The translations under genes and the position numbers were made by a program. Below, in pieces: positions 1 through 7,102 of a stretch of 32,253 nucleotides of DNA (its first letter is position 1; every line of letters begins with the position of its first letter). The DNA is taken from contig JAKIUQ010000021.1 in assembly GCA_021647465.1 (NCBI GenBank), positions 1 through 32,253 of the forward strand, in the 5' to 3' direction. Source of the DNA: Emcibacter sp. (lineage in GTDB: Bacteria > Pseudomonadota > Alphaproteobacteria > Sphingomonadales > Emcibacteraceae). The notes below the pieces were generated by a model. That model was given only the letters and a program-made list of their open reading frames with translations, was not told the origin of the DNA and did no database searches.

Positions 1-1078
1 CGTTTTTTACATTTTGTGGGTCATCTATAATAGATAAAATATTTTTAAATGTCCCAATATGTGATTTTTGCTCATTTAGCTTCATCGGTATAATATATTT
101 AGCCATAAAAGCAGATGCGAGTATTGATTTTAAAAGCATTGTTTTACCACCAGCATTAACACCAGTAACCATTAAAATATTTTTAGAAAAATCAACATCA
201 ATTGGTTTTGGATGATGAAGAGCAGGGTGGATAAAACTATTTAAAATTATTTTATTGTTATTTTTAGATTTTACTATTTGTAAACTTTTACTTTTGGCAA
301 ATAAAACTCTAGCTTGATAGTTATCAAAACGAGTAAACTCTTTGTCAATAAAATTAATAAATGATTGAAGTTCTCCAAGTGAAGACGAAAATTTTTTAAC
401 ATAAGTATAAAAAATAGCTTCACGCTCTTGATTTATAAAGCGAATTTTTTCTTTAGCTTTCATAATGCTATCTGGTGTTACAAAAAAACCACCACTAGAA
501 CTTCTTCCAACTACGCTACCTTTTAATACATGGTTAAAACCACCACAAACCAACAAACAGTCTTCATCATTTATCAAGTGAAGTTGAGTATCTATAAGGT
601 AAGAGGATAGCTTTTGTGAGGCTATTAATCTTTTTAGAGATGATGAAATATTTGATTTTTGTTCACTAATTCTTTGTGAAAGTTCAAATAAGTTTTCATC
701 AAGGTTTTCTTCAAATTTTCCATCGTGGGTAAAGTATTTTTCAATCTCTAAAAATCTTTCATCGAAGATAAATTTATTCATCCATTCACCGATAAGTCCA
801 TCTATATCACGATTTTTAAAATATCTAAAATATCTTACAATTTTAACAATTTCAAAAATTTGCTCAAAATTAAGGATACCTTTTTTCTTTAAGTGAGATT
901 TTATAGTATTAAAATCAGAGACTTTTGGTGGAGCTTTAAATTCTAGCTTGTCAAGTGCTTTAATATAGTTAAAATGTAGATTTTGGTCACCCTCCATAAA
1001 AAGAGAGGTGTTTCTTGAAAAGAAGCTTTTAAATAGTTTTATATGCTCACTTAAATCAAGTTGAGATATTATTTGCAT
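1..1078 (-). CDS. mutS2: MutS2-family DNA-binding ATPase, 3' part beyond the window (partial)
   Basis: The minus strand is open from an ATG at 1078 to the window edge, giving about 359 residues of the N-terminal part of a MutS2-type protein. MutS2 proteins bind branched or collided DNA structures and lack the mismatch-recognition domain of MutS. The visible part holds the helical core/lever region and then the start of the ATPase domain, with a Walker A motif GVNAGGKT (positions about 141-163) followed by MLLKS. The rest of the ATPase domain and any C-terminal Smr nuclease domain lie outside. The ATG overlaps the end of the upstream small gene by 10 bp, so the two are probably cotranscribed. 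Codon use is extremely AT-rich (Lys AAA, Ile ATA/ATT, Phe TTT), unlike everything right of 3.5 kb, and resembles Sulfurimonas/Campylobacterota. The family call is firm; the host is an inference. Confidence 0.82.
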   Translation of the reverse strand, partial: MQIISQLDLSEHIKLFKSFFSRNTSLFMEGDQNLHFNYIKALDKLEFKAPPKVSDFNTIKSHLKKKGILNFEQIFEIVKIVRYFRYFKNRDIDGLIGEWMNKFIFDERFLEIEKYFTHDGKFEENLDENLFELSQRISEQKSNISSSLKRLIASQKLSSYLIDTQLHLINDEDCLLVCGGFNHVLKGSVVGRSSSGGFFVTPDSIMKAKEKIRFINQEREAIFYTYVKKFSSSLGELQSFINFIDKEFTRFDNYQARVLFAKSKSLQIVKSKNNNKIILNSFIHPALHHPKPIDVDFSKNILMVTGVNAGGKTMLLKSILASAFMAKYIIPMKLNEQKSHIGTFKNILSIIDDPQNVKN

Positions 1079-1398
1079 ATAGAAGCGCTAATCATCTTTC
1101 CATAATTTGGAGTATTTTCTTTACCTATAAAAGTGTAAGTACCAGTGCTTAACTCGTAAAGTGACGAATTTACATCAACTCCATCGCATTTTATAGTCTT
1201 ACCTTGATTAAATTTCATAGCAATATCCAAGGTGTGTTGATCTTTATTTTCGCTGTATGAATTAAATAATATTGCCATCATAATTATGGCAAAGAAAACT
1301 GCTGAGATAGTTATTTTTTGAGAGCGAGAAAATTCTGTAAAGTAGTTTAGAACTAAAAAGAAAAGTCCAACAACTATAAGTCCTATGATATAAGCCAA
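1069..1398 (-). CDS. Small hypothetical membrane protein upstream of mutS2
   Basis: This 109-residue protein of unknown function has two hydrophobic segments near the N-terminus (about residues 3-20 and 28-46) and a polar C-terminal domain of about 60 residues with two cysteines. The topology suggests a small inner-membrane protein with a soluble tail. The start is a TTG at 1398, supported by an AAAAGG ribosome-binding site six bases upstream; no ATG gives the full first helix. Its stop overlaps the start of mutS2 by 10 bp, so it is probably the first gene of a two-gene unit. Base composition matches mutS2. The Shine-Dalgarno sequence at about 1405-1410 shows that the AT-rich genome extends at least to 1410. 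Confidence 0.6.
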   Translation of the reverse strand: MAYIIGLIVVGLFFLVLNYFTEFSRSQKITISAVFFAIIMMAILFNSYSENKDQHTLDIAMKFNQGKTIKCDGVDVNSSLYELSTGTYTFIGKENTPNYGKMISASICK

Positions 1399-1410
1399 TT
1401 TAAAAACCTT

Positions 1411-1440
1411 TTAATAATGTATATTTTTGTTCCGGTAATA
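1411..1440. other. Probable assembly/chimera junction 1 (Campylobacterota-like to Bacteroidota-like)
   Basis: Left of about 1410 the minus strand carries an intact 5' end with ribosome-binding site in AT-rich codon style. Right of about 1420 the plus strand starts in the middle of a membrane cytochrome b that lacks its N-terminal helices. No promoter or leader separates them. The break is placed by coding content only, so the exact base is unknown. Confidence 0.6.
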
Positions 1441-1644
1441 ATTATTACCGGGCTTGCACTGCTTTTTCCTGAAACAATTATTGAAAGTGTTTATTCGGTG
1501 AGTGGAATATCGTTAACAGCATTAACCCACGCTGCCACCGGATTTATTCTATCCATATTTTTATTGATACACATTTATGTTTCAACAATTGGCAAATCGC
1601 CAATAAACAATTTTAAAAGTATTGTAACTGGCTGGCACTACTAA
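1417..1644 (+). CDS. C-terminal fragment of a cytochrome b (quinol-side membrane subunit), 5'-truncated
   Basis: The 75 residues show two transmembrane helices, one at the very start (about residues 3-17) and one at about 38-57 containing the pattern LTHAATGF...LLIHIYV, then the ending TGKSP-type loop and TGWHY. This is how the last helices of cytochrome b561 / formate dehydrogenase-gamma-like cytochrome b subunits end, with histidines in the helices as haem b ligands. Full-length relatives are about 200 residues or more, so the N-terminal helices are missing. The apparent ATG at 1417 is probably an internal codon created next to the junction. It lies 46 bp before a multiheme cytochrome c on the same strand. 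A membrane b subunit handing electrons from quinol to a periplasmic multiheme protein is a sensible pair. The substrate is unknown. Confidence 0.55.
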   Translation: MYIFVPVIIITGLALLFPETIIESVYSVSGISLTALTHAATGFILSIFLLIHIYVSTIGKSPINNFKSIVTGWHY

Positions 1645-1813
1645 AAAGCCAACAAGAAAACAAGCTAACTATTTCATACCTGATAAAACTATGTTACGTA
1701 CAACTTTTTCCGTTTTTCAACCCAAAAGCTATTTATCAAAATTTCAGCAGTTTCTCTTTTTGCTGATAGTATCGCTCCTGCCGCTAATCTCTTCGGCACA
1801 AGACAACGATGAC

Positions 1814-3222
1814 TGTTTTATGTGCCACGATGATCCTGCTTTGAACACCATACGAAATGGAAGAACACTTTCACGGTACATCCCACCCCACGCTCTCGAC
1901 AAATCAATTCATAAAAATGTTTTGTGTGGTGCGTGCCATGTCGATGCGGTTGTTGAAGATTATCCGCACCCCGAAATCTTAAAACCCGTTGACTGTGGAA
2001 TTTGCCATGAAGATGCCCAGTTAAATTTTTTAAGGGGAGTACACGGACGGGCTTATCAAGCCAACGATAAAAATGCTCCCGATTGTAAAGAGTGCCATGG
2101 CACCCACGACATTATTGAATCGAGTAATCCGGATTCGAAAACATATAAAATGAACATTCCGGTTTTATGTGGTTCGTGCCATAAAGAAGGTGAAGCGGTA
2201 TCGAGATCATACAATATCTCGGAGCATAATATTCTCGAAAACTACAGTCAGGGTATCCACGGGAAAGGATTGTTTAGCAGCGGTTTGGTTGTAACAGCTA
2301 CCTGCAACGATTGCACGGCAACCACCTTGTGCTGCCACACACAAATATGAAATCGAGTATTTCGCAGAAGAACATTGCCACTACCTGCATGAAATGCCAT
2401 GCCCGTATTGAAGATGTGCATGTTAAGGTAATCAATAAGGAGCTTTGGGAAGAGAAACCCGGAGCCATTCCTGCCTGTTCCGCCTGTCATCCTCCACATA
2501 AAGTTGAGATGAAAAATATTATCGCCACCATTACAGACAAAACCTGCTTAAAATGCCATGACGATGAAAACATTCACATGATTAAAAATAACGAAGAGGT
2601 TTCGTTAAGCGTTGATGTTACCGATCTTGCTGTTTCTGCTCATAAGAATATTACCTGCGTGAAATGTCATTCAGATGTTACTGCAAACCTGGATCGTCCG
2701 TGCAAATCGGCAGGAACGGTAGATTGCTCAAGTTGCCATGCCGAAGAAGCCGACATCTACTTCTCGAGTGGCCACGGTCAAGCTTACTTTAGTAAACACG
2801 AAAATGCACCCTACTGTACCGATTGCCATGGAACTCATCTCGTAAAATATAAAAAAGACGAAACATCGCCTGTTTTCAGGTCGGCAATTCCGGAGCTTTG
2901 TGGCGAGTGTCATAAAAAAGACGGCAAAGCAGTTGAAGGAACCGACCTCGGTGAAGTTGACGCTTTTCACGATTACTCGACAAGTGTGCATGGCAAAAGC
3001 CTGAACGAAAAAGGACTGCTTTCAACCGCCATTTGCACCGATTGCCATACCACACATTTCATGTTAAAAGAGTCCGACGACCGTTCGTCGGTGAATCCCA
3101 AAAATATTGCAGCTACCTGTGGAAATTGCCACAAAGGTATTTACGATGAATACATTGAAAGCGACCATGCCTACCGTCCCGACGAAGGCGATTTAAAATA
3201 TCCCACCTGTGGCACTTGCCAC
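1814..3222 (+). repeat. Tandem 8-haem protein-level repeat inside the multiheme cytochrome
   Basis: Unit 1 (1814-2490, 677 bp) and unit 2 (2545-3222, 678 bp) have the same order of haem motifs and the same linkers. Each opens with a CxxCHDD motif, then HKN..C..CH, a ..DC..CH motif, an HG.AY...NAP.C..CHGTH block, IP.LCG.CHK, HGK.L...L..T.C.DC, KNIA.TC..CH, and finally a short C..CH-xx-H motif. With the missing base restored the two units are the same length. The part after 3222 (CGKCH, CSDCH, CQKCH) matches motifs 5-7 of the unit. Divergence shows an old internal duplication. Confidence 0.7.
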
Positions 3223-3451
3223 AGCGCCCATGCAATTTCCGAAGTTCACGAAGACAAATTCATGTCGGAAATAACCATGCAGTGTGGGAAATGCCATGGC
3301 GATTTAGCCGACACCTACATGGAAACCTACCACGGCAAAGTGTACCAGCTTGGCTACCTCGAAGCAGCCCGCTGCTCCGATTGCCACGGAGCACACAAAA
3401 TCCTGAAAATGGACAATATAAATTCAACAATAAGTGCAAAAAACATTGTTC

Positions 3452-3474
3452 AAACCTGCCAGAAATGCCATGAC
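3452..3474. other. Probable chimera junction 2 with microhomology (Bacteroidota-like to alphaproteobacterial)
   Basis: In one frame these bases encode the last haem motif (QTCQKCH) of the cytochrome. In the next frame they encode KPARNAM, the conserved N-terminal stretch of an NDUFS4-type complex I subunit. Cytochrome coding is good to the left and NDUFS4 coding is good to the right, so the two parents seem to share roughly 20 bp here. Confidence 0.7.
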
Positions 3475-3721
3475 TTCGGGCATGGCCAAGACCCGGTCCT
3501 GGGTCATGGTCTTTGCGCCGCAATCCCCGCGAAAGATTGATCCGTTGATGGGCTGGACCAGTTCATCTGATATGGACGGCCAGATTCAATTGACGTTTAC
3601 TTCAAAAGAAGGGGCGGTATCCTATGCCAAACGAAATAATATTGATTTTGAAGTGATCGAACCAAAGGCCAGAAAAATAAAAATTAAATCCTACGCCGAT
3701 GTCTTTGCCTATCGCGGCTAA
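3452..3721 (+). CDS. ETC complex I accessory subunit, NDUFS4/ETC_C1 family, 5'-truncated
   Basis: About 89 residues match the small bacterial homologue of mitochondrial NDUFS4 (18 kDa, NADH:ubiquinone oxidoreductase), which stabilises the NADH-dehydrogenase module of complex I. Diagnostic stretches are KPARNAM, AKTRSWVMVF, PLMGWTSSSDM, the AVSYAKRN region and the end KSYADVFAYRG. Family members are about 100 residues, so only some 8 N-terminal residues are missing, replaced by cytochrome sequence at the junction. A formal GTG start at 3434 exists in frame but lies in cytochrome coding sequence and is probably not used. The gene is largely confined to alphaproteobacteria and mitochondria and is the first gene of the alphaproteobacterial block. 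A tRNA follows after 28 bp. Confidence 0.8.
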   Translation, partial: KPARNAMTSGMAKTRSWVMVFAPQSPRKIDPLMGWTSSSDMDGQIQLTFTSKEGAVSYAKRNNIDFEVIEPKARKIKIKSYADVFAYRG

Positions 3722-3749
3722 TGACTAGGATAAGACATGAACACACAGG

Positions 3750-3826
<77 letters not shown>

Positions 3827-3827
3827 T

Positions 3828-3899
3828 TCTGAATGTGATGCGGTAAAATTCATCCAGAATAGTTCTGTGGAACCGCTCACAGATACCATTGGTGTTCAT
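3828..3899 (-). pseudogene. Remnant of an IS481/IS3-type DDE transposase
   Basis: Read on the minus strand from 3899, about 23 codons encode NTNGICERFHRTILDEFYR followed by ITFR. This is the typical block around the last catalytic Glu (in NGICERF) of IS481/IS3-family DDE transposases. The rest of the transposase and any terminal repeats are missing. Similarity stops exactly at the 3' end of tRNA-Arg, so what remains is a scrap from a past insertion or rearrangement beside the tRNA. It lies between the tRNA and its terminator. The fragment is short, so the family call is moderate. Confidence 0.55.
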
Positions 3900-3909
3900 A
3901 AAATTTAAA

Positions 3910-3933
3910 GGTTGGGTTCGCCCAGCCTTTTTT
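3910..3933. terminator. Bidirectional intrinsic terminator (tRNA-Arg / parE)
   Basis: A 7-bp stem GGTTGGG / CCCAGCC (one G-T pair) closes a TTCG tetraloop and is followed by TTTTTTATT on the plus strand. On the minus strand the same hairpin is followed by TTTAAATTTT, immediately after the parE stop codon at 3938-3940. It can end both the tRNA transcript and the parE transcript. Confidence 0.8.
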
Positions 3934-3937
3934 ATTG

Positions 3938-5908
3938 CTATATATCCAGTTCCGCAACCTTATCGGCGTTTTCCTGGATGAATTGGAAGCGTAGTTCGGG
4001 TTTCTTGCCCATAAGGGCATCGACACGTTCAGAGGTATCGAGGCGGGTGCCTTCGGGGATGATAACGCGCAGCAGGGTGCGCTTATCCTTTTTCATGGTG
4101 GTCTCTTTAAGCTGGGCAGCCGGCATCTCTCCAAGGCCTTTAAATCGGCTGATTTCAATCTTGCCCCGGCCTTTAAATTCTGTTTCCATCAGCTCGTCTT
4201 TATGCTGGTCATCTCTGGCATAAAAAACGGTTCCCCCCTGAGCAATGCGGTAGAGCGGCGGCTGTGCCAGATAAAGATGGCCATTTTTAATAAGTTCGGG
4301 CATTTCCTGATAAAACAAGGTGATCAGCAGGGTGGCAATATGCGCCCCGTCGACATCCGCATCGGTCATGATGATAATTTTTTCATAGCGCAGGGCATTT
4401 TCATCATATTGATCCCCCGCGCCGCAACCAAGGGCGAGGTTGATATCAGCGATTTCCTGATTGCCGCGAATTTTATCCCGGGTGGCGCTGGCCACATTAA
4501 GAATTTTGCCGCGAATGGGCAGGATGGCCTGGGTTTTTCTGTCGCGGGCCTGTTTGGCTGAACCGCCCGCAGAATCGCCCTCCACAATATAAATTTCGGT
4601 GCCATCGGGGGAATCCTGGCTGCAATCAGATAGTTTTCCAGGCAGGCGCAATTTGCGTTTATTGGTGGCGGTTTTGCGTTTTACGTCTTTTTCTTCCCGG
4701 CGTCGCTGGCGTTCGTCTGCGCGCTCCAAAGCCCAGGCCAACAGATCATTTGCCATGGCTGGGGCGCCGCTAAGCCAATGGTCGAAATGGTCACGAATGG
4801 CATTTTCCACCAATTTTGCGGCTTCCGGATTGGTTAGCTTGTCCTTTGTCTGGCCCTGAAATTGTGGATTTTTAATGAAAACAGAAATCAAGCTGCAGCT
4901 GTTGATAAAAATATCTTCGCCGGTGATGCTGGCGGCCTTCTTATTGCCGATCAATTCGCCGTAGGCTTTTATGCCTTTCAGCAATCCGGATCGAATGCCG
5001 GCTTCATGAGTGCCGCCGATGGGGGTCGGTACCGTATTGCAATATGATCTGATATTACCGTCACCATATTCAGGCCAGCATACCGCCCATTCCACACGGC
5101 CCATATCATCGGCGAGGGGGGATATCCCTTGAAAATTTTCTTCCGTCACCTTTGGTCTTTTTTCCATGGAACTGGTCAGATAATCATTCAAGCCGCCGGG
5201 AAAATGAAAGCTGTCTTTTTCCAGTAGGCCGTCCCCGTCCTTGATTAATTCAGGGTCACACTGCCAGCGGATTTCAACACCTCTGAACAGATAGGCCTTT
5301 GATTTGGCGAGTTGATAAAGTCTGGCGGGCTTAAATTTGGCAGATTTGCCGAAAATTTCATGATCGGGAATGAAGGTAACCTTCGTGCCGCGCCGATTAT
5401 TTGTCGTGCCGATATTTTCAAGCTTTGAAGTGGGTTTTCCGCGTGAAAAACTTTGTTGCCAGATTTTCTTATCCCGCGCCACCTCAACGGTTAGCCATTC
5501 GGACAGGGCATTGACCACAGAAACGCCGACGCCGTGGAGGCCGCCAGATGTTTCATAGGCCTTGCTGTTGAATTTACCGCCGGAATGCAGGGTCGTGAGA
5601 ATAATCTCAAGCGCAGACTGATCTTTGAATTTTGGATGGGGATCAACGGGAATGCCCCGCCCATTATCAGAAATGGTGATTGACCCATCGCCGTGCATAT
5701 GGATTTCGATTCTGTTGGCATGGCCGGCCACGGCTTCATCCATGGAATTGTCGAGCACTTCGGAGACGAGGTGATGCAGCGCTCTTTCATCCGTGCCGCC
5801 CACATACATGCCGGGGCGAAGCCGGACGGGTTCCAGTCCTTCGAGTACTTCAATGTCTTTTGCAGAATAATCAGTCGTTGTAACCGTTGTATCAAAAAGG
5901 TCAGTCAT
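3938..5908 (-). CDS. parE: DNA topoisomerase IV subunit B (ParE)
   Basis: This is the ATPase subunit of topoisomerase IV, which with ParC decatenates daughter chromosomes and relaxes supercoils. The 656 residues fit ParE (GyrB is usually about 800 with an extra insert). The GHKL ATPase domain has the catalytic Glu in EVLDNSMDE (about 50-58), DNGRGIP (81-87) and GGLHGVGVS (122-130). The transducer domain has QTKDKL (353-358). The TOPRIM domain has EGDSAGGSA (443-451) and DADVDG (516-521), and there is a C-terminal FKGLGEM motif. The ATG start gives the normal N-terminus. It is transcribed away from the deacetylase gene across a 147-bp divergent spacer and ends directly at a hairpin terminator. 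GyrB is the alternative; length and motif spacing favour ParE. Confidence 0.93.
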   Translation of the reverse strand: MTDLFDTTVTTTDYSAKDIEVLEGLEPVRLRPGMYVGGTDERALHHLVSEVLDNSMDEAVAGHANRIEIHMHGDGSITISDNGRGIPVDPHPKFKDQSALEIILTTLHSGGKFNSKAYETSGGLHGVGVSVVNALSEWLTVEVARDKKIWQQSFSRGKPTSKLENIGTTNNRRGTKVTFIPDHEIFGKSAKFKPARLYQLAKSKAYLFRGVEIRWQCDPELIKDGDGLLEKDSFHFPGGLNDYLTSSMEKRPKVTEENFQGISPLADDMGRVEWAVCWPEYGDGNIRSYCNTVPTPIGGTHEAGIRSGLLKGIKAYGELIGNKKAASITGEDIFINSCSLISVFIKNPQFQGQTKDKLTNPEAAKLVENAIRDHFDHWLSGAPAMANDLLAWALERADERQRRREEKDVKRKTATNKRKLRLPGKLSDCSQDSPDGTEIYIVEGDSAGGSAKQARDRKTQAILPIRGKILNVASATRDKIRGNQEIADINLALGCGAGDQYDENALRYEKIIIMTDADVDGAHIATLLITLFYQEMPELIKNGHLYLAQPPLYRIAQGGTVFYARDDQHKDELMETEFKGRGKIEISRFKGLGEMPAAQLKETTMKKDKRTLLRVIIPEGTRLDTSERVDALMGKKPELRFQFIQENADKVAELDI

Positions 5909-6055
5909 ATGGGCGAGAATCTCTAAATAATATTGTTAATGGTTTTTGGATACACTATACGGTCAAAGATAACAATATCCAGATGTTGATTGAAATTGTA
6001 TTTTTCTAATTAACTGGCATACTCGGTTCATGATAAATAATTGGCACCAAAAATA

Positions 6056-7075
6056 ATGAAGCAGGCGGGGACAGCATTTTTTTGGACCTATAGAAAAGAG
6101 GCTCTGTCGCTGGCAGGTCTTTTTCTCTTGGGAATGGGTTTTGGGGCCACATGGATTTTCTACGATAATAATTTCGAGAATCCGCCAAAAACCGAGATGT
6201 CTCTGGCTTTTGAAGAAGACCATAATATTATCGAGGTTGAAATTGCTGACACTACCTCCAGCAACATCCCAAAGGATTTAGGCTATCCCTCTGAAACAAA
6301 AGAAAACGCGCCCCCTGACATCGTAGAAACATGGAAATTAAATGCGGTACAAGTCACAGGTCATGTGGCTGATAAACCTCAGGTTACGATCGTTATAGAT
6401 GATCTGGGGGTGGTCAAAAATTTGACTTTGGGGGTCATCGATTTAAAAGGCCCGCTGACGTTGTCTTTTTTGCCTTATGGCAAGAATTTAAGAGAAATAA
6501 CGCAGCTTGCGGCCGGCAATGGTCATGAATTGATGGTGCATCTGCCCATGGAACCACAGGGGGATAAAAACCCCGGACCCCATGCCTTACGTGTCGCGGC
6601 GACAGACGGGAAAAATTTGGAAGACCTGTATTTTAACCTGTCACAGTTCGAGGGCTATGTGGGACTGAATAATCATATGGGCAGCGCCTTTACCGAGGAT
6701 AGGGCGGGCTTGAGCGTCATGCTTGATGAGGTGAAGAGGCGCGGGCTGCTGGTGCTGGATTCGCGCACATCGCGCAAATCCCTATTGGCTGACCTGTCAT
6801 CGGATAAGAATATCCCCAACATGACCAGAGACTTTTTCCTGGATAATATACAGGATGTGGATTATATCTTGGGACAGCTCTTTAAGCTTGAGGAAATGGC
6901 GAAGAAAAGGGGGCATGCCATTGCCATTGGTCACCCCTATAAGGAAACAATAGAAGCCTTGACGTTATGGCGGCCCACGTTAAAGGAAAAGGGCATTGTC
7001 CTTGTGCCTTTGTCCCATATCATGAAAAAGAAATACGATAAAATTCTTTTGGCAAAGGGTAAAAAAAGAGAATAA
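6056..7075 (+). CDS. Divergent polysaccharide deacetylase family protein (YibQ-like)
   Basis: This protein of about 339 residues has an N-terminal membrane anchor (hydrophobic about residues 14-31), a linker rich in acidic residues and prolines, and a divergent polysaccharide deacetylase domain (NodB-like barrel, PF04748 type) from about residue 107. Visible family motifs are VIVIDDLG with the metal-site aspartates at about 115-116, HLPMEP, NNHMGS, VLDSRTS and AIGHPY. The fold and motifs suggest a periplasmic enzyme anchored in the inner membrane and acting on a cell-envelope glycan; its substrate is unknown in this family. The start is uncertain. An in-frame TTG at 6041 would add five residues, but neither site has a clear ribosome-binding site, so I prefer the ATG. 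It converges on trpE with 27 bp between. Confidence 0.82.
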   Translation: MKQAGTAFFWTYRKEALSLAGLFLLGMGFGATWIFYDNNFENPPKTEMSLAFEEDHNIIEVEIADTTSSNIPKDLGYPSETKENAPPDIVETWKLNAVQVTGHVADKPQVTIVIDDLGVVKNLTLGVIDLKGPLTLSFLPYGKNLREITQLAAGNGHELMVHLPMEPQGDKNPGPHALRVAATDGKNLEDLYFNLSQFEGYVGLNNHMGSAFTEDRAGLSVMLDEVKRRGLLVLDSRTSRKSLLADLSSDKNIPNMTRDFFLDNIQDVDYILGQLFKLEEMAKKRGHAIAIGHPYKETIEALTLWRPTLKEKGIVLVPLSHIMKKKYDKILLAKGKKRE

Positions 7076-7102
7076 ATACCCCAAATAATTTTCATTATAT
7101 GA

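Larger units (their letters stand above)
1691..3474 (+). pseudogene. Large multiheme cytochrome c (19 haem motifs), frameshifted and 3'-truncated
   Basis: This exported electron carrier begins with a signal peptide (hydrophobic about residues 21-34, likely cleavage after SSA) and continues as a chain of CxxCH haem-attachment motifs. The first 219 codons hold CFMCH, CGACH, CGICH, CKECH and CGSCH. At 2313-2316 the expected TGC-CAC of a sixth motif (CNDCH) has lost one C, so the frame shifts and reading continues in the next frame from about 2311. That frame has CMKCH, CSACH, CLKCH, CVKCH, CSSCH, CTDCH, CGECH, CTDCH, CGNCH, CGTCH, CGKCH, CSDCH and CQKCH. The motifs fall into two 8-haem units (1814-2490 and 2545-3222) plus the start of a third. 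The frame loses cytochrome character after CQKCH at about 3474, where another genome begins. The role is probably anaerobic or extracellular respiration with the upstream cytochrome b. The frameshift may be a sequence error rather than true decay. Confidence 0.8.

Noticed and set aside
1..3474. Horizontal transfer of foreign genes into the alphaproteobacterium
   Set aside because: The segments end inside genes on both sides without integrase, repeats or attachment sites. Assembly or library chimerism explains this more simply.
2311..3540. An independent 409-residue multiheme cytochrome gene starting at TTG 2311
   Set aside because: The start lies in the middle of a haem motif shared with the preceding frame; it is the second half of one frameshifted gene. 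Its last codons (after about 3474) belong to another genome read out of frame.
3434..3721. A complete 95-residue gene starting at GTG 3434
   Set aside because: Bases 3434-3451 are codons of the cytochrome in another frame. The NDUFS4-like homology begins at about 3452, so the start is an accident of the junction.
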